NCBI GenBank assembly: GCA_023634235.1
Contig: JAMKCF010000007.1
Coordinates: forward strand, 3,638,001-3,702,000
Direction: 5' to 3'
Source of the DNA: Pisaster brevispinus
Taxonomy: Eukaryota > Echinodermata > Asteroidea > Forcipulatida > Asteriidae
Length of the DNA stretch: 64,000 nucleotides
Below the pieces are notes generated by a model that worked only from the letters and a program-made list of their open reading frames with translations, was not told the origin of the DNA and did not search any database. Of the stretch, positions 22,766-33,785 are shown piece by piece. The stretch's first letter is position 1, and every line of letters begins with the position of its first letter. The translations under genes and the position numbers were made by a program.

Positions 22766-23720
22766 GGGCACAATCTAAGGGTTATTTCAATTGCGGCAAT
22801 TGAAACAACCAACAGTGGCTTGTGGGGTCTTCAAATGCCATTTTCTCGACTTTGGCAATATTCAAGTTGGAAGTAGAAGTACACCACGTATACCTATGGA
22901 GGATCCATTCTGATGAACTTTATAACCAGTGAGCTGTCAGATTGAAATTGAATCTCTTTTTCTTCTGGACAATTACAAATTACTTTGTATTTAAAGAGGA
23001 AGGGAAGTGACTTTAGTATGAACTAAAACATCCGCGTACAAAAATGTAGTGACTCATTTTTCTCAGAATGATGTCATCAGATGTTTTGGATGTTGACAAA
23101 TTTTGCACTGGAGGTGGATCGAATACAACTGGCAATTTTCAACGTGAGGTAAGAAACTTGTATTTTCTCTACACACAAGAGGACTCTATCTATTGGAAAA
23201 TGAGTACCTTACAAAATTGAATTGGTCATTTCCCTTCCTCTCTAATAGAATTTTGGATAACACCTGTCATCTGAAATTGTCTGTTTTCTGACTCGTCTTC
23301 CAGAGATTTATAGATAGTTTCCCATTTCAATGAAGCCAGGTGTGCGACTCTATGCCCAAAATGGTACGGAAAACATCTCTCCCCTTTAACAGGTATTTTG
23401 TTTAATGCATTTCATGAATTTTGAGTATGACTGAGGATTATCTGATCTGGCATCGGATCGGGAGAGTAATCCCATCCCCAGTCTGGCAGTGCTCCCGCTC
23501 TCATACTTCCCTTCAAAGGAAATGGAAGCGTTCCTATGGGGGCCAAATCAACCATGACTAAGTAGCTTCTGCGTCAATTGTAGCTTCTGTCGCCTGTTTA
23601 ACCATCGCTGTCATCAGAGTTGAAGTCGGCGAAGTAAAAAAAAATAAAAGGGGGAGTGCAAGTTATGTGCACTGATGGACTAATGTACTTTTTAATTATC
23701 CCTGGTTGTCAGAAATATAT

Positions 23721-24269
23721 TTAAAGGTAGGACCATAGATTGGTGTACTCCAAAAATGAGTGACCATAACAACTTACTTGGTGAGAAGCACTGCAGCTGT
23801 TGATAGTATAAACTATTTGGAGAAAGGATTCCCTTCGAAGTAATATGGTTTTGAAAATTTTTCACTCAAAATTACTTGAATCTGAGAAACGATTCATGCA
23901 TGAATTATTTCTGAGATTTTTCTCAAGCTGCGGCCAGAGATGCGGTTGGTACCCGCTGTCACCTCGCTAAACATGGATGGATTCTATGTTCTTGATGAAA
24001 GTACCGAGACAGTTTTGTTGCTGTTCTCTCAACAAGTACATGAAGTACACACTTGTATGGTCACCCTAAACTGCGTACAATTAGACATTTATCACAAGAT
24101 CAAAAAAGAATGAGAGTTACTCTATGACTTGATGCATCTTTTGATGTGCGTAGTCTCTCACACAGAGTGGATCAAACCACATGACTAATAATTATTGTAT
24201 CTTTATTGATAATTGTGCCTATAAAACAGCATTACATTGACAAAAACCAATCTATGACCCCACCTTTAT
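23721..24269 (+). mobile_element. MITE-A copy 3 with a 140-bp insertion
   Basis: Termini are TTAAAGGTAGGACCATAGAT and CCAATCTATGACCCCACCTT. At about 24050-24190 it contains repeat D, which also occurs alone at 17815-17990, replacing the usual sequence there. Confidence 0.7.
24050..24190. repeat. Repeat D, copy 2, inside MITE-A
   Basis: Matches copy 1 with few differences (TGGTCACCCTAAACTGCGTA, TTTATCACAAGATCAAAAAA). Confidence 0.75.
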
Positions 24270-24894
24270 AGGTAAATCACATCATTGGTTTTTAGACGAG
24301 TAAATTTTCATCCTTTAGTTTTAAAAAACCACCACCATAAACCAACGTGTGAACATTTCATCTCTTTTTAAGTGGAGCGGAAACAAGATTTTATGCTTGT
24401 TTTGATTGTGGCAACCAAAATAAGTAACAACTGTGATTTGGGGGGGGGATCTTCAAACACTGTGACTGTATTTCAGAGAAAAATATTTGCTGGGATAATT
24501 GATATACTGTTATGAACTCTATTAATGAACTTATTTTTTTCCTTGTTGGGTTTTTAACTAGGTTCCTACTTGTTTTGTTGTTGTTGCTTTTGTGCAGGCA
24601 TGCAGTCTTCCTACTTAAGTCTTAGTTATGTTTTGGCCCTTTGAAAAAAGAAAAGAAAATTGGGCAACAGTGGAGTTGCAATTCTATGCGAGGGTAACAT
24701 TGGTTGTTGTCGGCGATTCATGCATACACCCTCCTCCCATAGCAAAATGCCCTTACTGCTCCCCTGGTGAAACTGCAGTAAAGTTTTGTTATGTCTGCTG
24801 CCCTCATTTGACCCAAACTAGATAACCTAAAAGTTTTAGCCCCCCTTTGTTACAAACAAATTTTTTTGGGGGGGACTTTATTTTACTAAAATGA

Positions 24895-25200
24895 ATGTAG
24901 TTTTCTAATAAACAGCGACGTACCATCCCTTTATGATATTTTTCTTGATAAGTAGAGGATTGGAATGAATGACTCTTCTATAACCAATGATGTGTCATCC
25001 CTTTTCTTGTAAATTAGAGGATGAAATGAACATCCTCGATCTTGACTTGCAAAAACCAATGATGTACCACCTCTTTGTGAATTGTTTTGTAAGCTGGAAG
25101 ATTGGGATGAATGTACCATTTCAAATTGATATAAATGTATGGGCCTAATCTTTGGGGGGGGGGGAAGGAATGGGGAATGATAGCTCAATTTGTTTTGTTG
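24895..25200. repeat. Repeat I array, about 72-bp units
   Basis: AGAGGATTGGAATGAATG-type phrases followed by AACCAATGATGTGTCATCCC-type phrases recur about four times, continuing at 25619-25665 after a MITE-J insertion. The same family is at 61355-62750. Confidence 0.65.
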
Positions 25201-25240
25201 GTCTTAAAGAAGATTGGAAAAGCAACAGCTGCATGATTTA

Positions 25241-25620
25241 TTAAAGGCAGGATACGCCTTTGGTATATTGTCAAAGACCAGTACCCTCACTTGGTGTGCC
25301 CCCAGCAAAAATAACAAACATGTGAAAATTTTAGCTCAATTTGTCATCAAAGTTGCAAGAAAGTAATGAAAGAAAAAACACCCTGGTTGCATAGAATTGT
25401 GTGCTTTCATATTGCCGGAGAAAGGCTTCACGCCTGAAGCTTTTCTCAGGCTCAAATTTTGGGGTAGAAAAAAACATCTTTCTCTAAAACTGCATTACCT
25501 CAGGGTGACATTTCTAATAATGTGTTATAATATCAACAGCTCTCCAGTGCTCTTTGCCAAGTAAGTTGTTATTGTCGTTAGTTCTTTTGAGTGATTATCA
25601 AATGTTTGCCCTCCTTTTAA
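25241..25620. mobile_element. MITE-J copy 2, inserted in repeat I array
   Basis: The left end is TTAAAGGCAGGATACGCCTT and the right end GTTTGCCCTCCTTTTAA. Repeat I sequence (AGAGGATTGGAATG) occurs before it at 24955-25100 and immediately after it at 25624, so it appears to have landed inside that array. Confidence 0.6.
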
Positions 25621-26439
25621 AGACAAGAGGATTGGAATGGATGCACTCTACCTAATGACTATCATAAATTAAACTTTAAAATCCTGACACGATGTTCATG
25701 GCAGATTTATGTCATCATCAGCTGTACTACACTGTTCAGTTCCTTGCTTTTGAAATTAGCATGTTGCATACTTTTACCTTGAAACATTTATTTTTGCAAT
25801 ATATATCTGACATTTGGGATTACATGTGTGTGTGCTGTGTAATAGGGTGATTGCGTGTATAGAGCACTGAAGATGTTGAAAAGAGGGGATTAGAAAAGAG
25901 TCGTCAAGAAGAAATAAAAATAAATCAATACCCCAGGAGGATGGAAGAGCATTGGTTGATGAGCAAACAGAGAAAGCTCACAGAATTTACGAGGGCCCAC
26001 TTCCTCACGCAAGGTTTGTGTTTCTCCATTTCTGCGGATAGACGAGAGTGATGAGTTTCAGGAGACGGAAGGGAGAATGTTTTTTTCAAAGGACGAAGTG
26101 GTCGTGTGAACGGCGGAGGTGATTTTTCCGTCAGCCTGTCCACCCTTTTAAAAACATCGTTGCAGGCAGACGCTGTCGATTGTGAAAGTGGTTGATGACC
26201 GTTTGTGACATCTGGCCCGGAAAAAGTAATCAATATTTGTTTGGCTGAGTAGATTGAGGAACATTAGACGCTCGGGGTTTGATCAGAGGTGGACTGCAAT
26301 GGGTGAGTTTCGGATGAGATTAGCGATGGTCGTGGACGTTATTTTCTTTGGGAGAGGGGTTGCGTTTATGTCTTTAGTGTACGGTACCGAGCTAGCTGGA
26401 CTCTGGATTGGTTATAGGCGTTGAATTGCATTGTTGCAT

Positions 26440-26790
26440 TTGGACTTTCTTTCGTCGCCTGGGATTGGATTGTGGATCAGTTTTTATGCTCTTTGTTCAG
26501 ACGATCCAAGGATTTTTACTGGATTTGTAAAGGTGCTGGCTTTATAGAGAAAGGAATGGGTGAGTTGGGGATGACAAAAACTAGGGCAGTGGAACATAAT
26601 TCCTTTGGAACAGCTTTTTTTAAATGGGATCAGAGTAATTTACTGAAACTTGTGAAGGATTTTAAGATGGGATTATTGTCAGCTTTTGGATTTCTTGATT
26701 CATCACCAGCTGTTCTTTTGTCAGTTCCCCCCCCCCTGTCATTCACCAGGATCCTGTTAGGGTTTTACCATGAATTTTTCAAAAGAACAT
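26440..26790. repeat. Diverged repeat shared with 29100-29420
   Basis: GGCTTTATAGAGAAAGG, ACTAGGGCAGTGGAACATAA and GGATTTCTTGATTCATCACC here correspond to AGTAGGGCAGTGGAACATAA (29120) and CTAGGGCAATTGGAACGTCC (29267). An open frame of 138 codons (26421-26837) spans it but shows no domain, and the homology is between non-coding copies. Confidence 0.5.
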
Positions 26791-27069
26791 TTTCATTTAA
26801 ATTGGGTTTGAGTTTTGCATTTAGATTGCAGCTCTGAAATGGTGGAGTTTTGAATTGCATTATAAGGAGCTGTGGGAATTTATTTATGATTGTTTTATTT
26901 CAAATTGCGAAGATATTTCATAAAAGTTTTGTTTTCTTATTTAGAATTTCACCTTTGTCAGGGTTTAAACTAAGCCATAGTTTAAACCATATGTATACTT
27001 TTCTATGTAAAGGAATTTTATTTAAGTTGGTGTTGAAAAAGGAAAAAAAGACTAGTCAAAATGGTTGTT

Positions 27070-27222
27070 TGGGTTCTGACAAAATAGGGAGACCGTCAAC
27101 ATAGGGCTAGATAGCTCAGTTAGTAGACCTCCAGAGGTCGTTGGTTAAAATCTTGCTCTATTCAATCATTCTTTGTTCAACCCCAAATAATAAAAAAATG
27201 ACCCATTCAGTTTTCCTTGTGG
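27070..27222 (+). mobile_element. MITE-T fragment (tRNA-like part and right end)
   Basis: It contains AAAATAGGGAGACCGTCAAC, an A-box-like TAGCTCAGTTAGTAGA, a degraded B box and the right terminus CATTCAGTTTTCCTTGTGG. The left half is missing. Confidence 0.5.
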
Positions 27223-27409
27223 AATTTTAATTACAAAACACTAAAACAGGACAGATATTATATGATTTTGATAAGCATTGTATACACAGTGCTTTGCCAG
27301 AGTCATGCAGAAAACAATACCAGAAAGGTATTTAATGTCAGGTTTTGTTTACATCATGCACAAAACCACTTTTACAATACCTCCCCCCCCCCACAAAAAC
27401 AGTACATCT

Positions 27410-27800
27410 CAGACATAACACACACACACACACACACAGTCTTTTGCACGCAGAGTTGTGGGGACTTGCTATTGTTGTTCTATTATTCCCTTTTCTAAAG
27501 AATTACCTTGTGGGGACCCGGTTTAACAAAGAAAAACGTTGTGGGGACCTTTGTTCCATTGTGTAAAAGTCCCCACAACGGTGTGTGTGCCTACCCACAC
27601 ACACAGGTACAGCACTCCTATACGTTAGAGGACACCTATTGTACTTTCGAATGTTCCTGTATTGAAGCAATCCCCATTGGTTTTGTACACAAATGACTAG
27701 TGAGGACACCTGAAAACAAAGAACCGACTAGTGAGGACCTATTGTCCCTATTGTAAAATGTCCTCGGAGGGTTGGCAATACAAACACACGCACACAGGGC
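27410..27800. repeat. CA-bounded element with GGGGAC inverted repeats
   Basis: A CA run at 27418-27440 begins it, and CA-rich DNA at 27780-27796 closes it. Inside, GTTGTGGGGACTTG, CTTGTGGGGACCCG, GTTGTGGGGACCTT and AAGTCCCCACAACG make direct and inverted repeats. Then TAGTGAGGACACC, TAGTGAGGACCTA and TGTCCTCGGAGG repeat the theme. Overlapping open frames on both strands arise from this symmetry. Confidence 0.55.
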
Positions 27801-28146
27801 TATAAATTAACACTGGACCACAGGCCCGAGGCCAGTGATTTTAGCCTTGGGCCAGTAAACTCACAAATGGACAAGCCTGTTGGTCTTGTGTTTTTCAATT
27901 GAATAATAAAAGGCTACCTCATGGTGTAATATTTTTGTGAAAAAATGTTGAATAGGAATCAGATAAATATCTTTCAGTTATCTTCAGTATCGAAGTACTA
28001 TACATAAGACAAATGAGATTGATATTCTCTCAGTGCTTGTGCAACTCATTTTGATTCTGGTCTTGTGAAATAAATTCTGGTCCAGTAAAAATTTTGAGCT
28101 ATAAGCCCTGCGGTCATGTGGATATTTCCCCCAAATTCGAGTCCTG
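27797..28146 (+). mobile_element. MITE-C copy embedded in CA-rich DNA
   Basis: It starts CAGGGCTATAAATTAACACT and ends AAATTCGAGTCCTG, the inverse. Both flanks are CA-rich (ACACGCACACAGG left, ACACAGGCACACAC right), so it appears to have inserted into the CA-bounded element at 27410. Confidence 0.7.
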
Positions 28147-28564
28147 ACACAGGCACACACACAAAGAAAAAAAAATCCCTCCCAAACATTGACAGGTAAC
28201 TGGGAGTATTGATTAGTAAAATTACAAAATGAAAAGAGGACCCTAGAAACACACGTAGCCTCAGCCAAATCAAAGAAGTTATTCAAATAAACTCTGCCGT
28301 TTAGAATTTGGATTGTCTTGCGAGCCAGACTTCACGCGAAAGCAAATGGGAATTGAATTACGTGATGCAAACATGCTGTTTTCCTACTGTGATGCAGAAA
28401 AATTCCCTTTGCTTTTGCAGTTTGTGTTAAGTTTTAACCAGGCTTAAGATTAGTAATAAAATTATCTGGTTTTTTTTAGTGCAATATACATAGTAATCAT
28501 GAACAAAATTGATTCAGGCTGTGTGTTGTTGTAAGGGCAGGGCAAGACAAACAGGGCACTCTAT

Positions 28565-28678
28565 GAAGGAAATATAAATTTTTGCTGGAACATTTCAAGG
28601 GGCATCAAGGCCATAACTAGAGGCATGGAGGCAAAGTGCTTTAGTTGCCTGCCATGAAGCATCAGACCCGACTGTAAA
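28565..28678. mobile_element. MITE-F fragment
   Basis: AAGGGGCATCAAGGCCATAA, AGAGGCATGGAGGCAAAGTG and TGCCATGAAGCATCAGACC match the family in reverse. It abuts MITE-C at 28677. Confidence 0.45.
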
Positions 28679-29012
28679 AGGCTCAAAATGTGCACTGGAC
28701 CACAGGCTCGAGGCCAGTGATTTTAGCATTGGGCCAGTAAACTCATGACCGGACAAGTCCGGCGGTCTTGTGTTTGTGTTCAAATGTTGAATTTCAGTCT
28801 GGTAAATATACATATACTTCTGCTGGTTGTTGAAGAACACTTACTATATAATACAAATGAGATCAATCTTCGCTGAGTGCTTTTTCAAAATTCAAACAGC
28901 TTAACTGTTTCAGGAATTTGTTCTTCTCATTTCGATTCTGGTCTTGTAATCAAAATTCTGGTCTTGAAAGTGAATATTTTGAGCTACAAGTCTGGCAGTC
29001 TTGTATCCCCCC
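28677..29012 (+). mobile_element. MITE-C copy
   Basis: It starts GGCTCAAAATGTGCACTGGA, with CATTGGGCCAGTAAACTCAT and CGATTCTGGTCTTGTAATCA. The right end decays into C and A runs at 29007-29045. Confidence 0.65.
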
Positions 29013-29099
29013 CCCCAAAAAAAAAAAAAAATAAAATAAATAAATAAAATTTCAAGCCATGCTGTAGAGTATGTGAAAGGGTTTGCACTTAAAGCACAT

Positions 29100-29425
29100 T
29101 TTATGAGTTTGAGATGACATAAAGTAGGGCAGTGGAACATAATTTCATCCTTGGTCAGGTTTTCGTAATGGGTTTAGAATTTGTTACCTCTGGATTTATT
29201 CCCTACTCGTCACTTAGGATTTTACTGCTGATGGTTGTAAATGACATTACTGGAGTTGACAACAAACTAGGGCAATTGGAACGTCCACGATGGTAAATTT
29301 TCTTGGTATATTTTCTTGAGAGCAGGTTTTTGTGATGGTTTTATAGAGTCCATTACTTAGATGAGTGATTTAGCATTGGATTTCCGTCACCCTAGAATTT
29401 TTCGTTTATCATCGACTAGTGTAAA
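29100..29425. repeat. Two diverged units of the 26440 repeat
   Basis: GAGATGACATAAAGTAGGGC and TGACAACAAACTAGGGCAAT start two units about 147 bp apart. Each is followed by TTTTCGTAATGGGTTTAGA- or TTTTGTGATGGTTTTATAG-type text. Confidence 0.5.
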
Positions 29426-29616
29426 GGGATTTTGTACAGAAGCTTCAAGGGACACTGCAGGTTTTCAATTTCTCTAAGCTTATCGCAGAAAGACGCCAAC
29501 TGAAATATGTGAGACATCTATGCAAGCTCTCTGTTTCGTACCATTTTAAAAATTACTCTATTAATTTTTGATTGGCTGTTTCTGGTTTCCATCATGGTTG
29601 TTGATTGTGGAAAGCG

Positions 29617-29816
29617 GGGCTCAATTTCTTAAAATAAATTTAAAGCAAAAAATGGTGCTTAGCAATTTTGTCTGTAAAGCAGAAACTTTGGACAGGGAAC
29701 CAGTCAAAAATGATACGCATTATACACTTTATTATGGCTGGTAACCTTTTACTGCTAAGCAAGATTTTCAATGCTAGCTGAGCAATTTATTTTGTGCGAA
29801 ACAGCTTTATGAATGT
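29617..29816. mobile_element. MITE-B copy
   Basis: Diverged copy: GGGCTCAATTTCTTAAAATA at one end, AACAGCTTTATGAATG at the other, with GGCTGGTAACCTTTTACTGC inside. Confidence 0.6.
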
Positions 29817-30626
29817 AATATGGTATTATGTTTTTATTTTTAAGGAAGTAACAAAAATAGAAGGGAAAGTTTATATCAAAAGTGTGTTTTGAAGACCTTT
29901 CTCATGGTGCTGCCATTTTGTTTCTCTTCCATATAAATCAGTGTGACCAAACTGAGGCCAGAAAGAGAAGAGTCAGTCACCCTTTGGTGAAACTTGAACT
30001 AAATTTTTGCCATCTGGTGCTCAGTGAACCTGACAAAGATTGCAGCAGGGTGAAAAAAAGGTCTTTAGATATTAGACTTGTACTTTGTGTGCAAGATCCT
30101 TTGCGAACATCTTCATAAAAAAAGCCGAGCCTAAATTGAGAAGAAACCCTTATCCTGATATTGACCATTCATCCCCTTCATCACATCCCCCAATGGGAAT
30201 TCTGAATGGTTGAACATCAGCAAGAACTCAATTTTGTTCTAGCACTTCACTTACCGCTCAACCGAACTGGAAGTTCAATGTGTAATGGGTGTTTTGCATC
30301 ATCAGCTTGTCATGCTGGTACTATATCAGCCCGTTAATGACATTCTCTCCCCCAAAACAGAAAACAGTCGGCCAATTTGTGCTGAATTTTTACTTCTAAC
30401 TTTATTTTTACGGGATATGAAAGATATTGATCGACATTGTATGTTGGCTCTTGTAAAATTTGAACTTTAGTTTTGTCCAGTTCACCCATGTTTTATTAAA
30501 ATGCACAGCAAACTCAATTTCCGAGTCGTGTTTGAAAACAATTAATATTTGAAGCAGACATTTGGCATTATAAATCCTGGAAACCAAGAATAGTGCACAC
30601 ATAACGGCAGAATTTACCATAAAAGT

Positions 30627-30945
30627 AGAGTTTGAATTTGGGCGAAAATTCCCAAGATTACAGGGCTTGTAGCTCAAGTTGTTTCCTGGTCCAGTTTTTT
30701 TTTACAAGACCAGTCATAAGAAAACCTTTGAACTGTTTTAATTTGATAAAGCACTAAGAAAATATTGATCTCATTTGTATTATGGGCAAGTATTCTTCAA
30801 TACTCTTTAAATATTTTTATCAGACTGGAAGTCAAAATTTGAAGAAAAAAAAGCACAAGACAGACAGACTTGTCCAGTCATGAGCCTGCCTGGTGCTGAA
30901 ATCACGGGCTTCAGGCCTACGGTCCAGTGTAGATTTTGATTCCTG
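30627..30945 (-). mobile_element. MITE-C copy, reverse orientation
   Basis: It starts GAGTTTGAATTTGGGCG and ends GGTCCAGTGTAGATTTTGAT. The middle contains GACAGACAGACTTGTCCAGT. Confidence 0.65.
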
Positions 30946-31114
30946 ATACACTTAGTCGCAGCTTAGGTTCTTGTAATTTGCAGCAGGTAGTACAAATGAT
31001 TTCTTACACCAGGGATAAAGAACAATCATTAAAGCTAACACAAAATTTAATTGGATATTACCAAGAAAGGATGACTATAAGGCTGTGCCTGAGATGGGGA
31101 CTTTGGCACTAGCT

Positions 31115-31453
31115 CAGGGCTTAAAATATATGCTGGATTGCAGGCCCGACGCCATTGATTTTAGCATCGGGCCAGTAGACTCTGGACCGGACAAGTTGGA
31201 AGGGCTTGTGTTTTTGTTTAAATGTTGACTTGAAGTCTGATAAATCTCTTCCAATTCTGTTGAGTAATTCGTATGAGATCAATCTTCTCCTAATGCTTGT
31301 TCAAATTAAAACAGTTCAAATATAAAACTGAATCTAATGGGATTTTTTTTTCTCATTTCAGTTCTGGTCTTGGAAAAAAAAAAATGGTCCAGTAAACTTT
31401 TTGGGCTATATAGGTCCTACAGTCTTGTGGATTTCACCCTAAATTCGAGCACT
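31115..31453 (+). mobile_element. MITE-C copy
   Basis: Start CAGGGCTTAAAATATATGCT, block CATCGGGCCAGTAGACTCTG, end CTAAATTCGAGCACTG. Confidence 0.65.
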
Positions 31454-31519
31454 GTGGCTGCATTGCCACGACAAGATGCGTTGAAGCATACATGTAGGCT
31501 GCTCTTAGGAACACCCTTA

Positions 31520-31935
31520 TAGTCCGATGGCTTAATGAACAAATCGTGACACGCCGGATTAAAGCACCAAACTTTGCACACTTGTTTTAGGGGTCCCATA
31601 GAAGCATATGAGAGGGGGGTGCCCGGTCTGTCATCTCCAGGGTCAACTTTTTTCCACATAGCTCTGCCTGAGTGTCTGAAATAGAAGCTGCATGGTCATT
31701 TGTTCTAAGTTTTAATGATATGCAGAAGCGGCCCTCTATTGGTGAAAAATTGACAGGCAGTATTATAATACCACATGAACTTTGACCTCAGCCTGACCTT
31801 GACCTATAGGTCACCCAAACCGGACACCCCCTCTAGAGTGATTCTATGGGACCTATAGAATAACTGTACAAAATTTGGTGCTTTAATCCAGTGTGTCACG
31901 ATTTTGCCAAAAATTAGCCCTAAGCCACCACAGTA
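31520..31935. mobile_element. MITE-K with long imperfect TIRs
   Basis: Left arm ATCGTGACACGCCGGATTAA then AGCACCAAACTTTG. Right arm CAAAATTTGGTGCTTTAATC then CAGTGTGTCACGAT. The arms are about 60 bp and pair with few mismatches. No coding capacity. It carries a cluster of TGACCT motifs near 31783-31813. Confidence 0.7.
31783..31813. promoter_or_regulatory. Cluster of four nuclear-receptor-type half-sites
   Basis: TGACCT at 31783, 31794 and 31800, and AGGTCA at 31808, form a direct repeat spaced 5, a direct repeat spaced 0 and an everted pair spaced 2. Such half-sites are bound by nuclear receptors. Function here is only a possibility. Confidence 0.3.
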
Positions 31936-31941
31936 TTAGCA

Positions 31942-32012
31942 AAAGCTGCAGCTGCAGCGGTAGATGCAGCCGCAGTTGCAGTCGCAGCTGCAGCCGCAGT
32001 TGCTGCCACAGC
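31942..32012. repeat. GCAGCY hexamer minisatellite
   Basis: About eleven imperfect repeats of a six-base GCAGCT, GCAGCC or GCAGTT motif. In one frame it would code an Ala/Val-rich run, but stops close it on both sides. Confidence 0.85.
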
Positions 32013-32867
32013 CCTGTTTATGCTGACACAGCCTTACATAATTAGAATTGATCATGTTGCCATCATCTGCTCAGTAATGTTCCCCGAGTTTCGTACAGTG
32101 AGAATGAATACTGATTCACCAGTTTACCAAAAAGTGATCAGACTATTCTGCCTTACAACCTTGTTTTGATTACAGTGATAGAAATAGGAGAGGAACAAAA
32201 TGGCTGCACTTTGATGAAGTGACTCAGTTTGCTTTAGATTTCTTTTGGGATCAATACTAAACAGAGCAAGTGGTTTTTTGGGGGGTTGTTTTCCCCAGTT
32301 CTTGTATCTAACATACTTATAGAGCTTTATCACACCCAATGGGGGCCTCAGTATGCTCATTGTTTTTATGACAGGTATGCATAGCTGTGTTTGAAACATA
32401 AGACCTACAATATGTATTAATATAGCACAGAAACATAAAGACAATGAATGCAGAAACAGCAAGGCACAAACATTGAATGATATAGGCCTAACACGTTGAT
32501 CATTCCTGCACTTGAGCTGGCATTTCCCATTAGGGCACAATTTCTTGGCTCTGCTTTAATTGTGGAATTCTGTACTTACGGCCTATAGATTCGTGCACTT
32601 TACAGAGCACAGTAAGCACATAGTTCTGTGGTTAGCAGGGGTATGATATTTGGCCCAGTTTTCTAGAGGTATAATCTTTAAGAAGGCAGTGTCATCAAAG
32701 CCCAGACACTGATGAACAACTCGCCTGTAAACCCAAGCAGTATGGGCCGTTCCTTGGAGAGAGAGCATTATGATTATGCTCTGGTCTCTTGTTTCTTCCG
32801 ATTAATACTCCCCCACAGAGTCTGTGCCATGAATACCTCATTTTCCTCCTCTACATCTAAGATTGCT

Positions 32868-32905
32868 TTGGGGGAGAGAGAGAAAGAAAGAGAAAGGGAG
32901 ACAAG
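32868..32905. repeat. GA-rich microsatellite
   Basis: GGGGGAGAGAGAGAAAGAAA and AGAGAAAGGGAGACAAGG form an imperfect GA tract. Confidence 0.7.
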
Positions 32906-32974
32906 GAAAACCTTTCCTATTTATAATGATTGGCTGGTACCTCTGGGACCATGGGATTTCCTTGGTCAATTTGG

Positions 32975-33090
32975 AGAGTGGTTGAGTGGTTAAGCCACCT
33001 CCACTTATATGCCGAGGGTCATGGGTTCAATCTCTCCTCGGCCCTCCCATGGATTTTGTTATCGTCCGTGGAGGCCTTTTTTTTCTGAGA
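32975..33090 (+). mobile_element. tRNA-derived SINE head, class-II type
   Basis: GTGGTTGAGTGGTTAAGCCA (A box), a variable-arm-like stretch and TCATGGGTTCAATCTC (B box) make a tRNA-like head. The body could not be followed beyond the next 60 bases. Confidence 0.45.
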
Positions 33091-33284
33091 GAGAGACTTT
33101 TGCGGCAGCGATGTAAGTACGTTGCCCTGAAAGACTTTATAGTGCTTGCCAAGGAAAGATTTCGATTGATGTTCGGCACTTTTTGTCATCGCTCTGAGCA
33201 TCTGTCTCAGATGTTGTTACTATGGGTACGGGGGATTAACTTAAAGGTGTTATTGCTGTATGGAGTAACCAAGATGCACTAAGC

Positions 33285-33785
33285 TGAGTAGGATTTGAAA
33301 CTTTGCATGGTGGAGATACAATCTAGTAAGGTCTGTAGTAACACCATGAACACAAGTTCGATTTGAAACTTTGCTGGGTGGAGATACAATCTAGTAAGGT
33401 CTGTAGTAACACCATGTGCAGGAGTAGGATTTGAAACTTTGCATGGTGGAGATACAATCTAGTAAGGTTTGCAGTAAAACCATGTGCATGAGTAGGATTT
33501 GAAACTTTGCATGGTGGAGATATCCAATCTAGTAAGGTTTGCAGTAACACCATGACCACAAGTAGGATTTGAAACTTTGCATGGTGGAGATACAATCAAG
33601 TGGAGTCTTGCAGCTAGCACCATGTGCATGAGTAGGATTGGAAACTTTGTATGGCATGTATGGTGGAGATAAAAATATCGAGTGGGGTTTTGCAGTAGCA
33701 CCATGTGCATGAGTAGGATTTGAAACTTTGCATGGTTGGGATACAATCTAGTGGGGTTTCGCTCTAACCCCATGGAAATAATCTC
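33285..33785. repeat. 68-bp tandem satellite, about seven units
   Basis: The landmark ATTTGAAACTTTG begins at 33293, 33361, 33429, 33498, 33568, 33638 and 33718, giving periods of 68, 68, 69, 70, 70 and 80. Each unit carries TTTGCATGGTGGAGATACAA and GGTTTGCAGTAACACCATG. These match the two ends of element E (TTTGCATGGTGAGGTATCAA, and the reverse complement of ACACCATG-type end GGTGTTACCGCAAACC). Confidence 0.8.

Noticed and set aside
25925..26233. 102-codon open frame, minus strand, in a non-repetitive and GC-richer patch
   Set aside because: No recognised domain or splice support. Could be a diverged exon, so worth a blastx, but not supported from sequence alone.
26421..26837. 138-codon open frame, + strand
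   Set aside because: Shares non-coding repeat text with 29100-29425, has no recognisable domain, and lacks convincing splice signals.
32124..32540. 138-codon open frame, minus strand
   Set aside because: No domain, Cys/Leu-rich low-information translation, and partial similarity to non-coding DNA at 29900 and 58120.
33285..33785. Possible CRISPR array
   Set aside because: Units are contiguous with no unique spacers, and the DNA is eukaryotic.
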